Under the pieces are notes generated by a model that saw nothing but the letters and a program-made list of their open reading frames with translations, did not search any database and was not told where the DNA came from. A stretch of DNA of 64,000 bases, taken from contig NZ_MKXO01000003.1 in NCBI RefSeq assembly GCF_001766415.1, positions 124,001-188,000 on the forward strand, read 5' to 3'. This DNA is from Exiguobacterium aurantiacum. Lineage in GTDB: Bacteria; Bacillota; Bacilli; Exiguobacteriales; Exiguobacteriaceae. The position numbers and the translations under genes were made by a program. Below, one piece after another: positions 52,553 through 60,582 of the stretch. Numbering within the stretch: the first letter of the stretch is position 1; each line of letters starts with the position of its first letter.

Positions 52553-53523
52553 AAGGAATCATTTTAGCAGGCGGTAATGGGACACGGCTCTATCCGATGA
52601 CGAAAGCCGTCTCGAAACAGTTGCTCCCGATTTATGACAAGCCGCTCATCTACTATCCGATGTCGGTGCTCATGCTCGCTGGGATCCAAGACATTCTGCT
52701 CATCTCGACACCGAAAGACATCAATGGCTATGAGCGGTTGTTCGGGGATGGACATCAGCTCGGGTTGTCGATCACGTATAAAGTGCAAGACAAACCGGTC
52801 GGTCTCGCCGACGCCTTCATCCTCGGTGCGGACTTTATCGGTGACGACTCGGTCTGCCTCATCCTCGGCGATAACGTCTTTTATGGACAGGATTTGACGC
52901 AGTTCTTACGTGACGCGAAACAACGCGAGACAGGAGCGACCGTGTTCGGTTATCCGGTCAAGGACCCACGCGCGTTCGGTGTCGTCGAGTTCGACGATAA
53001 TCGCCGCGTCATCTCGATCGAAGAGAAACCGGCGCAGCCGAAGTCGAACTATGCCGTGCCCGGTCTCTACTTCTATGACAACCGTGTCGTCGAGTACGCC
53101 AAACAAGTCCAGCCGTCCCCACGCGGCGAGCTCGAGATCACCTCGATCAACCAGATGTACCTCGAGGCCGGTGATTTAAACGTCGTCTTGTTCCGACGCG
53201 GGATGGCGTGGCTCGATACGGGGACGCCGGAAGGGATGATCAAGGCGTCGGTGTTCGTCCAGACGGTGCAGGAACGGCAAGGTTACTATATCGCCTGTCT
53301 CGAGGAGATCGCCTGGCGCCGCGGGTTCATCACGTCGACCGAGCTCCGCGATATCGGCCAAACGTTAAAGATGACGGATTACGGGCAGTATATCCTATCA
53401 CTTCTTGAAGAGGAGCGTGTCGAGCATGAAGACTTTACTCGTAACTGGCGGAGCCGGGTTCATCGGATCAAACTTCATAAAGATGCTTCTGGAAAACGAG
53501 CCGTGGCGTATCGTCAACCTTGA
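52549..53523 (+). CDS. rmlA: Glucose-1-phosphate thymidylyltransferase, C-terminally extended
   Basis: Makes dTDP-glucose from dTTP and glucose-1-phosphate. The signature [20 protein letters not shown] is at residues 8-27 (here cited by its parts GGNGTRL and KQLLP), with GDNVFYG and [12 protein letters not shown]. The family usually ends shortly after [12 protein letters not shown], at about residue 290. Here the frame runs on for about 34 residues into the rmlB gene, overlapping it by 98 bases in another frame, and the tail ([16 protein letters not shown]) has no family resemblance. A lost stop codon or frameshift near 53420 is likely. The enzyme core is complete. Confidence 0.93.
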   Translation: MKGIILAGGNGTRLYPMTKAVSKQLLPIYDKPLIYYPMSVLMLAGIQDILLISTPKDINGYERLFGDGHQLGLSITYKVQDKPVGLADAFILGADFIGDDSVCLILGDNVFYGQDLTQFLRDAKQRETGATVFGYPVKDPRAFGVVEFDDNRRVISIEEKPAQPKSNYAVPGLYFYDNRVVEYAKQVQPSPRGELEITSINQMYLEAGDLNVVLFRRGMAWLDTGTPEGMIKASVFVQTVQERQGYYIACLEEIAWRRGFITSTELRDIGQTLKMTDYGQYILSLLEEERVEHEDFTRNWRSRVHRIKLHKDASGKRAVAYRQP

Positions 53524-54475
53524 CGCGCTCACGTACGCCGGTAACCTCGAGACGCTACAAGACATCGACGACCCGCGTTACGTGTTCGTCAAAGGTGACA
53601 TCCGGGACCGCGAGACGGTCGAACGCGTGTTTGCGACGTATGACGTGACGCGCGTCATCCACTTCGCGGCCGAGTCGCACGTCGACCGGAGCATCGTCGA
53701 ACCGGACGTGTTCTTGACGACGAACGTGCTCGGGACACAAGTGCTGCTAGACGCGGCGAAGCGGCACTGGAATTTACGTCCTGATGATAAACACTCACGT
53801 GACTATTCGGACGGCGTCAAATTCGTCCACGTCTCGACCGACGAGGTGTACGGGACGCTCGGGCCAGACGGGCTCTTCACCGAGACGACCCCGCTCGCCC
53901 CGAACAGTCCGTACTCGGCCTCGAAAGCGAGCTCCGACTTCATCGTCCGAGCCTATCACGAGACGTACGGCCTCCCGGTCAATATTACGCGTTGCAGCAA
54001 CAATTACGGGCCATACCAATTCCCCGAGAAGCTGATCCCGCTCATGATCCAACGCGCCGAGCGCGGGGAGACGCTCCCGGTGTACGGTGACGGTCAACAG
54101 ATCCGTGACTGGCTCCACGTCAAAGACCATTGCGTGGCGATTTGGACGGTCGCTGAGCGGGGACGCGACGGCGACGTGTATAACATCGGCGGCAACAATG
54201 AACAAGCGAACGTGACGATCGTCCGCTTAATTTTAGAACTGCTCGGTAAAGATGACTCCCAGATCACATTCGTCACCGACCGTCCCGGGCACGACCGCCG
54301 CTACGCGATCGACAACACGAAGATCACGACCGAGCTCGGATGGCGTCCGGCCTACACGTTCGACCAAGGCTTGCGGGAGACGGTCGACTGGTACGTCACG
54401 CATCCTGACTGGGTCGACCACATCGTTTCCGGGGATTATGCACACTACTACGACAAGATGTACGCGAAAGGGTGA
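53426..54475 (+). CDS. rmlB: dTDP-glucose 4,6-dehydratase
   Basis: Extended SDR of 349 residues. [10 protein letters not shown] is at residues 8-17, the active-site part is [11 protein letters not shown], and the YSASKASSD segment carries the YxxxK pair. It converts dTDP-glucose to dTDP-4-keto-6-deoxyglucose. The start is ATG 53426 (GAGGAGCG upstream), inside the extended rmlA frame. No rmlC or rmlD follows, so dTDP-rhamnose is not the product here; the aminotransferase at 51431 is the likely next enzyme. Confidence 0.95.
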   Translation: MKTLLVTGGAGFIGSNFIKMLLENEPWRIVNLDALTYAGNLETLQDIDDPRYVFVKGDIRDRETVERVFATYDVTRVIHFAAESHVDRSIVEPDVFLTTNVLGTQVLLDAAKRHWNLRPDDKHSRDYSDGVKFVHVSTDEVYGTLGPDGLFTETTPLAPNSPYSASKASSDFIVRAYHETYGLPVNITRCSNNYGPYQFPEKLIPLMIQRAERGETLPVYGDGQQIRDWLHVKDHCVAIWTVAERGRDGDVYNIGGNNEQANVTIVRLILELLGKDDSQITFVTDRPGHDRRYAIDNTKITTELGWRPAYTFDQGLRETVDWYVTHPDWVDHIVSGDYAHYYDKMYAKG

Positions 54476-54481
54476 CGGGGA

Positions 54482-55468
54482 ATGGCTGAGACGACGAAGA
54501 CGACGAAGACGACGTACGAATGGACGAACCGGCGCTTGCTGTTCAGTCCGGAACGAGATACCGACATTGATTGGATGGATGCATTCGCACAGGCACCGTC
54601 CGTGCTCGAGCGCGATACGTATTTGCGCATCTATTTCAGTTGCCGGCCGAAACCAATCGATGGCCGCTACGTCAGCTATAGCGCTTACGTCGACGTCGAT
54701 AAACGAGACTTCTCGATTTTGCGCGTGAGTGAACAGCCAGCGCTTTCGCTCGGGGAGCGGGGCACGTTCGACGAGTTCGGCATCTATCCGTTCTCGGCAA
54801 TCGACGTCGGGGACGAGGTACACGCCTACTACGGCGGCTGGACACGTTGTACGTCGGTCCCGTTCAACGTCACTATCGGCAAAGCAGTGAGTCGGGACGG
54901 TGGCAAGACGTTCGAGCGGATCGGTCCGGGACCGGTTTTGTCGTATACGCTCGATGAACCGTTCGTCTTGAGCGGGCCGAAAATCCGACGCTTTAATGAC
55001 ACGTGGTACTTGTTTTACATCGCGGGCCGGGAGTGGCTCATGCACGAGGGCAAACCGGAACCGGTGTACAAGATCCGTCTCGCCACGTCAGCCGACGGCG
55101 TGAACTGGGTGAAACAAGAGCGCGACTTGATCGAGAGCATCATCCCGGACGAGGCGCAGGCGAGCCCGGACGTGTTTTATGAGAACGGGTCGTACCATAT
55201 GTTCTTCTGTTATCGCGACGCGACCGATTACCGGAAGAATCCCGAACGGACGTATCGGCTCGGCTATGCGTCGTCGCCGGACTTGTTGAACTGGACGCGC
55301 GACGATGACGTCATGCGCTTCACCCGCTCAGAAGTCGGGTTTGACGACGAGATGGTCGCCTATCCCCACACGTTCGTCGTCGGCGGGAAGCGTTATCTGC
55401 TCTATCTCGGCAACGAGGTCGGACGGGCCGGTTTCGGCATCGCCGAGCGGAAGGAGGAAACGACATGA
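54482..55468 (+). CDS. Five-bladed beta-propeller protein 1 (GH43/GH32-like fold)
   Basis: A 328-residue soluble protein without signal peptide. It shows repeated beta-propeller segments (YLRIYFSCR, HAYYGGW, WYLFYIAG, YHMFFCYRD, RYLLYLGNE), as in GH43/GH32/GH130-type enzymes. It is a paralogue of the next gene. Candidate catalytic acids cannot be assigned by eye. The N-terminus is coded by a short ACG/AAG triplet repeat (TTKTTKTT). Cytoplasmic location and operon position suggest work on a sugar donor or lipid-linked intermediate rather than on outside polysaccharide. The stop overlaps the next start by ATGA. Confidence 0.75.
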   Translation: MAETTKTTKTTYEWTNRRLLFSPERDTDIDWMDAFAQAPSVLERDTYLRIYFSCRPKPIDGRYVSYSAYVDVDKRDFSILRVSEQPALSLGERGTFDEFGIYPFSAIDVGDEVHAYYGGWTRCTSVPFNVTIGKAVSRDGGKTFERIGPGPVLSYTLDEPFVLSGPKIRRFNDTWYLFYIAGREWLMHEGKPEPVYKIRLATSADGVNWVKQERDLIESIIPDEAQASPDVFYENGSYHMFFCYRDATDYRKNPERTYRLGYASSPDLLNWTRDDDVMRFTRSEVGFDDEMVAYPHTFVVGGKRYLLYLGNEVGRAGFGIAERKEETT

Positions 55469-56406
55469 AGTGGCGGAAGCTCGGGCATATTTTCGATCCC
55501 AAGCCGCACGGCTTTTTCGGGGACTATTCAGCGTTCGCTCAATCACCGCAAGCACTCGTCTTCGACGACTTCGTCCGCATCTACTTCTCGACCCGGGAGC
55601 CGGATACGGACGGGACGTTCAAGAGCCATATCCGTTACGTCGATATGACACCGTCGTTCGAAGTGATCGCCGTATCGCACGACCCGGTCATCCCGCTCGG
55701 AAAACTGGGCACGTTCGATGAGCACGGCATCTTCCCGTTCCACGTCACGCGGACGGACACGGGCCTGTACGGATATACGAGCGGCTGGAGCCGACGCAAG
55801 TCAGTGTCGGTCGAGACGGGGATCGGCCTGTCGATCAGTCATGACGACGGGCATACGTTCGAGCGGCTCGGTGACGGGCCGATGCTATCGGCGAGTGTCG
55901 ATGAGCCGTTCCTCGTCGGGGACCCGTTCGTCTTCACGAAAGACAAGCTGTATATGTACTACATTTACGGTACGACGTGGAAGACGGGCCCGGACGGCGT
56001 CGCCGAACGGACGTACAAGATCGCGCTCGCGACGTCCGAGGACGGGCGCACGTTCACCCGGCACGGCCGCATCGTCGATGATGTGATTCAAGACGAGAGC
56101 CAGGCGCTCCCGACCGTGTTCGAGGCGGGTGGCCGCTATCACATGGTGTTCTGTTTCCGTGACACGTTCGGCTTCCGGGACGACCCGACGCGCGGCTACC
56201 GGCTCGGTTACGCTTATTCCGACGACCTCATGCAGTGGACGCGCGACGACGCCTCGCTCGGTTTTGAACGGAGCGACTCGGGGTGGGATTCAGCAATGGA
56301 ATGTTACCCGCACGTGTTCGAGATGAACGGGCGGCAGTATTTGCTGTATAACGGCAACGCCTTCGGACGCGACGGCTTCGGTGTCGCCGTCTTGGAGGAC
56401 GTATGA
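55465..56406 (+). CDS. Five-bladed beta-propeller protein 2
   Basis: A 313-residue paralogue of the preceding protein, with the same blades (VRIYFSTRE, YGYTSGW, LYMYYIYG, YHMVFCFRD, QYLLYNGNA) and the shared GTFDEHGIFPF and DESQALPTVF segments. Conserved acids in both proteins (D in GTFDE(F/H)GI, E in the DEP(F) segment, E in (D)E(A/S)QA) are candidates for catalysis or metal binding. It overlaps both neighbours by four bases. Enzymatic role unknown. Confidence 0.75.
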   Translation: MKWRKLGHIFDPKPHGFFGDYSAFAQSPQALVFDDFVRIYFSTREPDTDGTFKSHIRYVDMTPSFEVIAVSHDPVIPLGKLGTFDEHGIFPFHVTRTDTGLYGYTSGWSRRKSVSVETGIGLSISHDDGHTFERLGDGPMLSASVDEPFLVGDPFVFTKDKLYMYYIYGTTWKTGPDGVAERTYKIALATSEDGRTFTRHGRIVDDVIQDESQALPTVFEAGGRYHMVFCFRDTFGFRDDPTRGYRLGYAYSDDLMQWTRDDASLGFERSDSGWDSAMECYPHVFEMNGRQYLLYNGNAFGRDGFGVAVLEDV

Positions 56407-56822
56407 TCACGCTCGGCCGCGGGTCGGTCGCCGACTACGAGGCCCACCTCGAGGCGTGTGATGTCTTGTTCCCGACGGCACTGTCGGAGAGGATCGACTT
56501 GCACGAATATGCGCGCAAGCTGCATGACCGGGCGACATCGTTCGAACTGTGGGACGACGACCGGTTGATCGGCCTCCTCGCGGCCTACTTCGATACGGAC
56601 GTCGCCTTCATCAGCCATATCTGTGTCTTGCCGGAGGCGCCGAAAGGGAGCGGGCATGACTTGTTGGTCAGACTGTTCGATGAAGCGGCGCAGCAACATA
56701 AGCAGTTGATCCGGCTACACGTCGAGAAGACGAATGAGCACGCCATTTCATTTTACAGAAAGCATGGCTTCATCGGGACGGGACAAGCGGGGAACGATGT
56801 GATTATGGAGCGCGAAGCGTGA
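56403..56822 (+). CDS. GNAT-family acetyltransferase
   Basis: A 139-residue acetyltransferase. The acetyl-CoA pocket is approximated by ISHICVLPEAPKGSGHDLLVRLFDEA, cited by VLPEAPKGSGHD, and the C-terminal half by LHVEKTNEHAISFYRKHGF, cited by NEHAISFYRKHGF, typical of GNAT enzymes. As last gene of the capsule operon it may acylate the 4-amino sugar made by RmlA/RmlB/DegT-type enzymes. A terminator follows. Confidence 0.85.
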   Translation: MITLGRGSVADYEAHLEACDVLFPTALSERIDLHEYARKLHDRATSFELWDDDRLIGLLAAYFDTDVAFISHICVLPEAPKGSGHDLLVRLFDEAAQQHKQLIRLHVEKTNEHAISFYRKHGFIGTGQAGNDVIMEREA

Positions 56823-56854
56823 AGGTTCTGATTAGAATCGGAGCGCTTCTTTTT
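56814..56854 (+). terminator. Terminator of the capsule operon
   Basis: GAAGCG (56814-56819) pairs with CGCTTC (56844-56849), with inner pairing of GTTC and GAAT across an internal loop, followed by TTTTT. It overlaps the GNAT stop codon region. Confidence 0.65.
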
Positions 56855-56960
56855 GTTTGGCCCGGGGAGTGTCAACAGAACGTCACTCGAGTTTTCATAG
56901 GAGGCGTGGTATAACAGATGTATGTGAATGAATGAACAAAAGAACAAATGGAGGATGAGC

Positions 56961-57608
56961 ATGAAACGTTTACTATTGATTCTATTAGGTGTGATGATGT
57001 TGGCGGCTTGCGGGACAAGCGAGGCGGATGAACGGGGAGAGCAGTTTACATATACGAGGTATGAGCTCCCGCTCGAAGATAAGGTCGCGCTCGGCGAGAC
57101 CGGAGATCACGAGATCGTCTTCGTCTTTGACTATAGTTGCCCATGGTGCAAAAAATGGATGGAGAGCGTCTTGCCGGAGATCGAGTCGCGGTGGATCGAG
57201 ACGGGAGAGGCGACGTTCAAAGGACAGCCGCTCGTCTTGTTGAATGAGCAGTCGCAACTGCTCGCTAGTGTCGATGCGAATGCGGAACAAGTGATGCCGG
57301 AACGGTACTATGCGTTGCAACGCCACATCGGGCTCGACGCCGAGACGGTCTCGGACTTCGGTACGGAGGCGTACGTCCACCGGCTCGCGGAAACGTTCGG
57401 TGTGGACGCGGAAGCTCTGCTCGCGCCGCAAGTCGACGCGGGTATTCAAAACGCACGGCTCTATACGCGTGACCTCGGCGTCGAATACGTGCCGACCGTG
57501 TACGTGAACGGGATCAAGTTGCTCGACGCGTTCAGCTTAGAGGAGATGGAGCGGGTCATGTCTGGCGAGATTGAGGCGGGGGACCAAGTCGAGATGCCGA
57601 AAGAATGA
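56961..57608 (+). CDS. DsbA-like thiol-disulfide lipoprotein
   Basis: A 215-residue lipoprotein with lipobox MLAAC (cysteine 17) and a thioredoxin/DsbA fold: CPWC at residues 60-63 and the cis-proline in EYVPTVYVNG. It should oxidise or exchange disulfides in exported proteins at the outer face of the membrane. ATG 56961 follows GGAGGATGAG; the frame opened upstream adds 11 residues before the signal. It is convergent with the next gene and shares a hairpin with it. Confidence 0.9.
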   Translation: MKRLLLILLGVMMLAACGTSEADERGEQFTYTRYELPLEDKVALGETGDHEIVFVFDYSCPWCKKWMESVLPEIESRWIETGEATFKGQPLVLLNEQSQLLASVDANAEQVMPERYYALQRHIGLDAETVSDFGTEAYVHRLAETFGVDAEALLAPQVDAGIQNARLYTRDLGVEYVPTVYVNGIKLLDAFSLEEMERVMSGEIEAGDQVEMPKE

Positions 57609-57612
57609 ACAA

Positions 57613-57641
57613 GCGACACCCTCATTTCTACTGGGTGTCGC
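57613..57641. terminator. Hairpin between convergent genes
   Basis: GCGACACCC (57613-57621) pairs with GGGTGTCGC (57633-57641). It lies just after the DsbA-like gene and overlaps the end of the gene on the minus strand. T tracts are short, so strength is uncertain. Confidence 0.6.
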
Positions 57642-58281
57642 TCTGTCCGCAGGCGATGCCGTCAAGATCGGTGTCGAACGACAGCAAATAGGCGTCGTGC
57701 TCGAGTGGGACACCGTCCGGGTAGACTGCGTTCAAATCGAGGCAGGAGCCGTACACCTCGAAGAACGCATCCGTCTCGTCGGTCGTGGCGACTGCGTCGT
57801 CTTGGAGGGCGGCTAGTTCACTTTCGAGTTGCTCGTTCAAGGCGTGCGCTTCCCGCAATTCGTCTTCGAGCGCGTACATCTCGGTCCGTTGCGTCTTAAT
57901 GATTTCTTCTAGATCGAACACTTTTTGAAACAAGTTGTCTTTCATCGTGTCTTCGCGGACGGCAAGGCGTGCCTCGAGTTTCTCGGTCACGTCCCGCTCG
58001 ATTTGAATCGCTTGCCAGGCGAGGGCGTCGGCATGTTGTTCCTCGAGGGCGAGCAGGGATTCGTCATAGTTCGCCTCGACCTCAGCTAAGTCGGCGCTGA
58101 CGTGCAGCTTGTCTTGTTCCAAGTTGTAGTAGTAGACGCTCGAGCCGACGAACAGTAAATATAAGACGGTCGCGAAGACTTGTAGTTTGATCGGCTCGAC
58201 CGGATGTTCGGCGAACCAGATGAACACGGGGCTGAGCGTGCTCGCCACGCATGCAGCCGTGATGAACGTCATGATCGTCAT
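57628..58281 (-). CDS. Membrane coiled-coil protein with Excalibur domain
   Basis: A 217-residue protein. Two N-terminal membrane segments (IMTFITAACVASTLSPVFIWF; LQVFATVLYLLFVGSSVYYY) are followed by a coiled coil (about 55-155) and a C-terminal Excalibur calcium-binding motif (YGSCLDLNAVYP, then FDTDLDGIACG with the DxDxDGxxC pattern). The start is ATG 58281, 5 bases after AGAGGGG; a GTG two codons upstream overlaps the site. The Excalibur end suggests an extracellular, Ca-binding role near the cell wall. Confidence 0.82.
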   Translation of the reverse strand: MTIMTFITAACVASTLSPVFIWFAEHPVEPIKLQVFATVLYLLFVGSSVYYYNLEQDKLHVSADLAEVEANYDESLLALEEQHADALAWQAIQIERDVTEKLEARLAVREDTMKDNLFQKVFDLEEIIKTQRTEMYALEDELREAHALNEQLESELAALQDDAVATTDETDAFFEVYGSCLDLNAVYPDGVPLEHDAYLLSFDTDLDGIACGQSDTQ

Positions 58282-58297
58282 AGACACCCCTCTTTTC

Positions 58298-58417
58298 CTA
58301 GACTCTCTTTGAATATTCCTGTTTCGACTCGAAAACGAAGCGACAACGCGAGCATACTTTTAAGAAATCGAATCGACAGCTAGATATTGAACCACATTTA
58401 TCACAGCGAATGTTCAC
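58298..58417 (-). CDS. Possible tiny zinc-ribbon protein
   Basis: On the minus strand a 40-codon frame from GTG 58417 reads NIRCDKCGSISSCRF and, after a few residues, KVCSRCRFVF: two CxxC knuckles 12 residues apart, as in small zinc ribbons. It ends 17 bases before the Excalibur gene start. No clear ribosome site stands before the GTG, and an in-frame stop lies two codons upstream. It could be a small leader protein of the next gene or a remnant of a longer protein. Confidence 0.4.
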   Translation of the reverse strand: MNIRCDKCGSISSCRFDFLKVCSRCRFVFESKQEYSKRV

Positions 58418-58474
58418 GTGTCATACATATCGAAAAAGCAGGAGTTTCGGCAGATTCGTGGAATACTGCAAAAA

Positions 58475-58505
58475 GAAAAAAAGCGTTCGACTGTCGTCAA
58501 ACGCT
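58475..58505 (-). terminator. Terminator of the small membrane protein gene
   Basis: AGCGTT (58482-58487) pairs with AACGCT (58500-58505), flanked on the minus-strand downstream side by a T tract (A run 58475-58482). It overlaps the stop codon of the gene at 58497. Confidence 0.7.
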
Positions 58506-58736
58506 CTTCTTGTCTTCAAGCTGTTGATTTTTACGCCATTTCCAAATCACGAGACCGAGGACGAGGAAAATCGGAGCGGCCACCCAAGGACGGGCTTCGA
58601 GAATCGCGACAATTTCAAAGATGGACAACCATCCGCTGATCATGACGAGGATGAGCAACAAGGTTCGCAGTCCCCCCCGGACCGGAAACCAGTAATAGAT
58701 GAATAACGTGATCAAAAAGAAAGCGAGCAAGCCCAT
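58497..58736 (-). CDS. Small membrane protein of 79 residues
   Basis: Three hydrophobic segments are visible (GLLAFFLITLFIYYW; LLLILVMISGWLSIFEIVAIL; WVAAPIFLVLGLVIW), ending in a charged tail. ATG 58736 is preferred since AGAAAGGA stands 7 bases upstream; the frame is open further to 58769. A TATAAT on the minus strand at about 58770-58775 is a likely -10 box. Single-gene unit with its own terminator. Family not recognised. Confidence 0.7.
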   Translation of the reverse strand: MGLLAFFLITLFIYYWFPVRGGLRTLLLILVMISGWLSIFEIVAILEARPWVAAPIFLVLGLVIWKWRKNQQLEDKKSV

Positions 58737-58862
58737 GCGGTTAGTCCTTTCTAGCATCATTTTGACCAATTATAGCAGACAACATTGCGAGAGTGTTAGA
58801 GGGTTCCCTTTAAGACGACTTTTCGCTACAGTTGAAGATAGATTATCTAAGGAGGAACTAGC

Positions 58863-60104
58863 GTGAAATTTGGAATCATCGGCTTAGGATATGTCGGATT
58901 AGCCACCCTGTGTGGCCTTGCAAAAGCGGGACATGAAGTCATCGGTGTCGAGAAAGACCAACCGAGACTGCGCCGCCTCATGAGCGGCCACGCACCGTTT
59001 CACGAGCCGGGTATGGCGGAAGTGCTCCAAGACTATGCAGACTCGATCACACTTACGGATAACACCGCCGACACAAATGATGTCGATTACTTGTTCTTAG
59101 CTGTCGGTACGCCGAGCAAGGAAGACGGCAGCTGCGACATGACGTTCGTCGATGCCGCTTTGTCTGAGATCAACACGAAGCAAAAAATCGTCATCCGCAG
59201 CACTGTGCCACCGGGAACGACCGACTTACTCAGCATCATGTATCCATCCCACACGTTCGCAATCGTGCCGGAATTCTTACAAGAAGGGCGTGCGCTCGCC
59301 GACGTCCTTAAACCGCAACGCGTCGTCATCGGCAGCGGGAATCTTGAAATCAGCGAAGAACTCGCCGGCATTTATGGCCGTCTCGGTGTGCCGATTGTTT
59401 GCACGACACCAATCAACGCCGAATTGATCAAATACGCCTCGAACGCATTTTTAGCCACAAAGATCAGTTTCATGAACGACTTGTCACGCCTCGCGGATAA
59501 AGCAGGCGCCGATATCGCGACGATTGCCGACGGGATGGGGCTTGACCCGCGCATCGGACGTTCTTACTTAAACGCTGGTCTCGGTTACGGCGGCTCGTGT
59601 TTCCCGAAAGATATGAACGCGCTCTTGAACGTCGCGGCCGAGAACGAACTCGACTTGCCGGTCATCCGTGCGGCGATTCAAGCGAACGATGAACAGATTG
59701 CCTACGTCGCATCGAAGATCGAACACCGTCCGAACCTGCGTGTCGCTTTCCTCGGTCTCGCCTTTAAACCAGGGACGGACGATATGCGTGACGCACCGTC
59801 GATCACACTCGCCAATCACTTACGGTTACGTGAAGTCGAAGTCGTCGGCTACGATCCGCTCGCGAAGTGGGAGTACCGTCAAGCGTTGACACCAGAAGAA
59901 GCGCTTAAAGGAGCCGACGTGGCGATTCTTGTCACGGAATGGGACGAACTCGTCAACTTGAAGCCGGAAGCGTTCGCCGGGATGCGGACGAAACGGTTGA
60001 TTGACGCACGCAACGCATGGAAGTATGCGCGCGACCCAGAAGACGTCGAGTACGAAGGCGTCGGCCGCATGCAGGGCAAGACGAACACACCGTCATCGAA
60101 ATGA
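58863..60104 (+). CDS. ugd: UDP-glucose 6-dehydrogenase
   Basis: A 413-residue enzyme that oxidises UDP-glucose to UDP-glucuronate. GLGYVGLA is at residues 7-14, the STVPPGTT segment is in the middle, the catalytic cysteine C246 is in GYGGSCFPKD, and LAFKPGTDDMRDAPS is in the C-terminal domain. The start is GTG after AAGGAGGAA. It lies 2 kb past the capsule operon as its own unit with a terminator, and could supply glucuronate to the capsule or be a target of the capsule kinase. The other family member in the window (457-1626) is AT-rich and quite different. Confidence 0.93.
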   Translation: MKFGIIGLGYVGLATLCGLAKAGHEVIGVEKDQPRLRRLMSGHAPFHEPGMAEVLQDYADSITLTDNTADTNDVDYLFLAVGTPSKEDGSCDMTFVDAALSEINTKQKIVIRSTVPPGTTDLLSIMYPSHTFAIVPEFLQEGRALADVLKPQRVVIGSGNLEISEELAGIYGRLGVPIVCTTPINAELIKYASNAFLATKISFMNDLSRLADKAGADIATIADGMGLDPRIGRSYLNAGLGYGGSCFPKDMNALLNVAAENELDLPVIRAAIQANDEQIAYVASKIEHRPNLRVAFLGLAFKPGTDDMRDAPSITLANHLRLREVEVVGYDPLAKWEYRQALTPEEALKGADVAILVTEWDELVNLKPEAFAGMRTKRLIDARNAWKYARDPEDVEYEGVGRMQGKTNTPSSK

Positions 60105-60116
60105 CCATTCATATAG

Positions 60117-60158
60117 AACTCTCTTTTCATCGTAGGATGAGGAGAGAGTTTTTTTTGA
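60117..60158 (+). terminator. Terminator of the GC-rich ugd gene
   Basis: AACTCTCT (60117-60124) pairs with AGAGAGTT (60143-60150), with inner CATC/GATG pairing, followed by a long T run. Confidence 0.88.
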
Positions 60159-60195
60159 ACAAGTGAGGGATATTATCGTTCGTTATTTTATAATT

Positions 60196-60224
60196 TTGTA
60201 GTCGTCTACAAGAGGTGTTATAAT
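60196..60224 (+). promoter_or_regulatory. Promoter with palindromic operator of the HTH-ImmA-PIN operon
   Basis: TTGTAG (60196-60201) and TATAAT (60219-60224) are separated by 17 bases, a near-consensus sigma-A promoter. The -35 box is the left half of a perfect palindrome TTGTAG-TCGT-CTACAA (60196-60211), the likely operator for the HTH protein encoded first, giving autorepression. The 16-base stretch 60200-60215 recurs exactly at 61290-61305, just before the PIN gene. Confidence 0.78.
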
Positions 60225-60246
60225 TATTTTGAAAGAAGGTGGCATC

Positions 60247-60582
60247 ATGAAATCAAATACAATCATCGTGAACAATATAAAATCAAGGCTACAAGATAAT
60301 CAAAAGTCGCATCAATGGTTAGCTCAGGAAATCGGGGTCAGCAAGGCAATGGTCGGTCATATGTTGAATGAGAGCCGTGTCATCCAACCGCAACGTATCG
60401 TTGATATTGCTAATGCTTTAGGCGTATCGGTCAACGAATTGACAACCGACCCTTCAATGAGAGAAGAACGCATGACGGTCGAGTTGCGAGGGACACTCTC
60501 AAATCGACGGGCCAAAATGGAACTTGAACGTTTGAAATTTGCGGTGGAAGACTATGTTGGTCTCAAGAGTGAGCAAAGATGA
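60247..60582 (+). CDS. XRE-family HTH regulator (antitoxin-like)
   Basis: An 111-residue protein with a helix-turn-helix at about residues 22-45 (HQWLAQEIGVSKAMVGHML), followed by the usual XRE helices (QRIVDIANALGVSVNELT) and a C-terminal helix of about 35 residues. ATG 60247 follows AAAGAAGGTGG, and an earlier in-frame start is inside that site. It should bind the palindrome over the promoter. The stop overlaps the metallopeptidase gene by four bases (ATGA), so the two are made together. This is the common pair in which an ImmA-type protease cleaves its HTH repressor. Confidence 0.88.
   Translation: MKSNTIIVNNIKSRLQDNQKSHQWLAQEIGVSKAMVGHMLNESRVIQPQRIVDIANALGVSVNELTTDPSMREERMTVELRGTLSNRRAKMELERLKFAVEDYVGLKSEQR

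Noticed and set aside
53405-53425. Earlier start (TTG 53405) for rmlB
   Set aside because: It would include the ribosome site GAGGAG; the family begins at the [12 protein letters not shown] segment, so ATG 53426 is the start.
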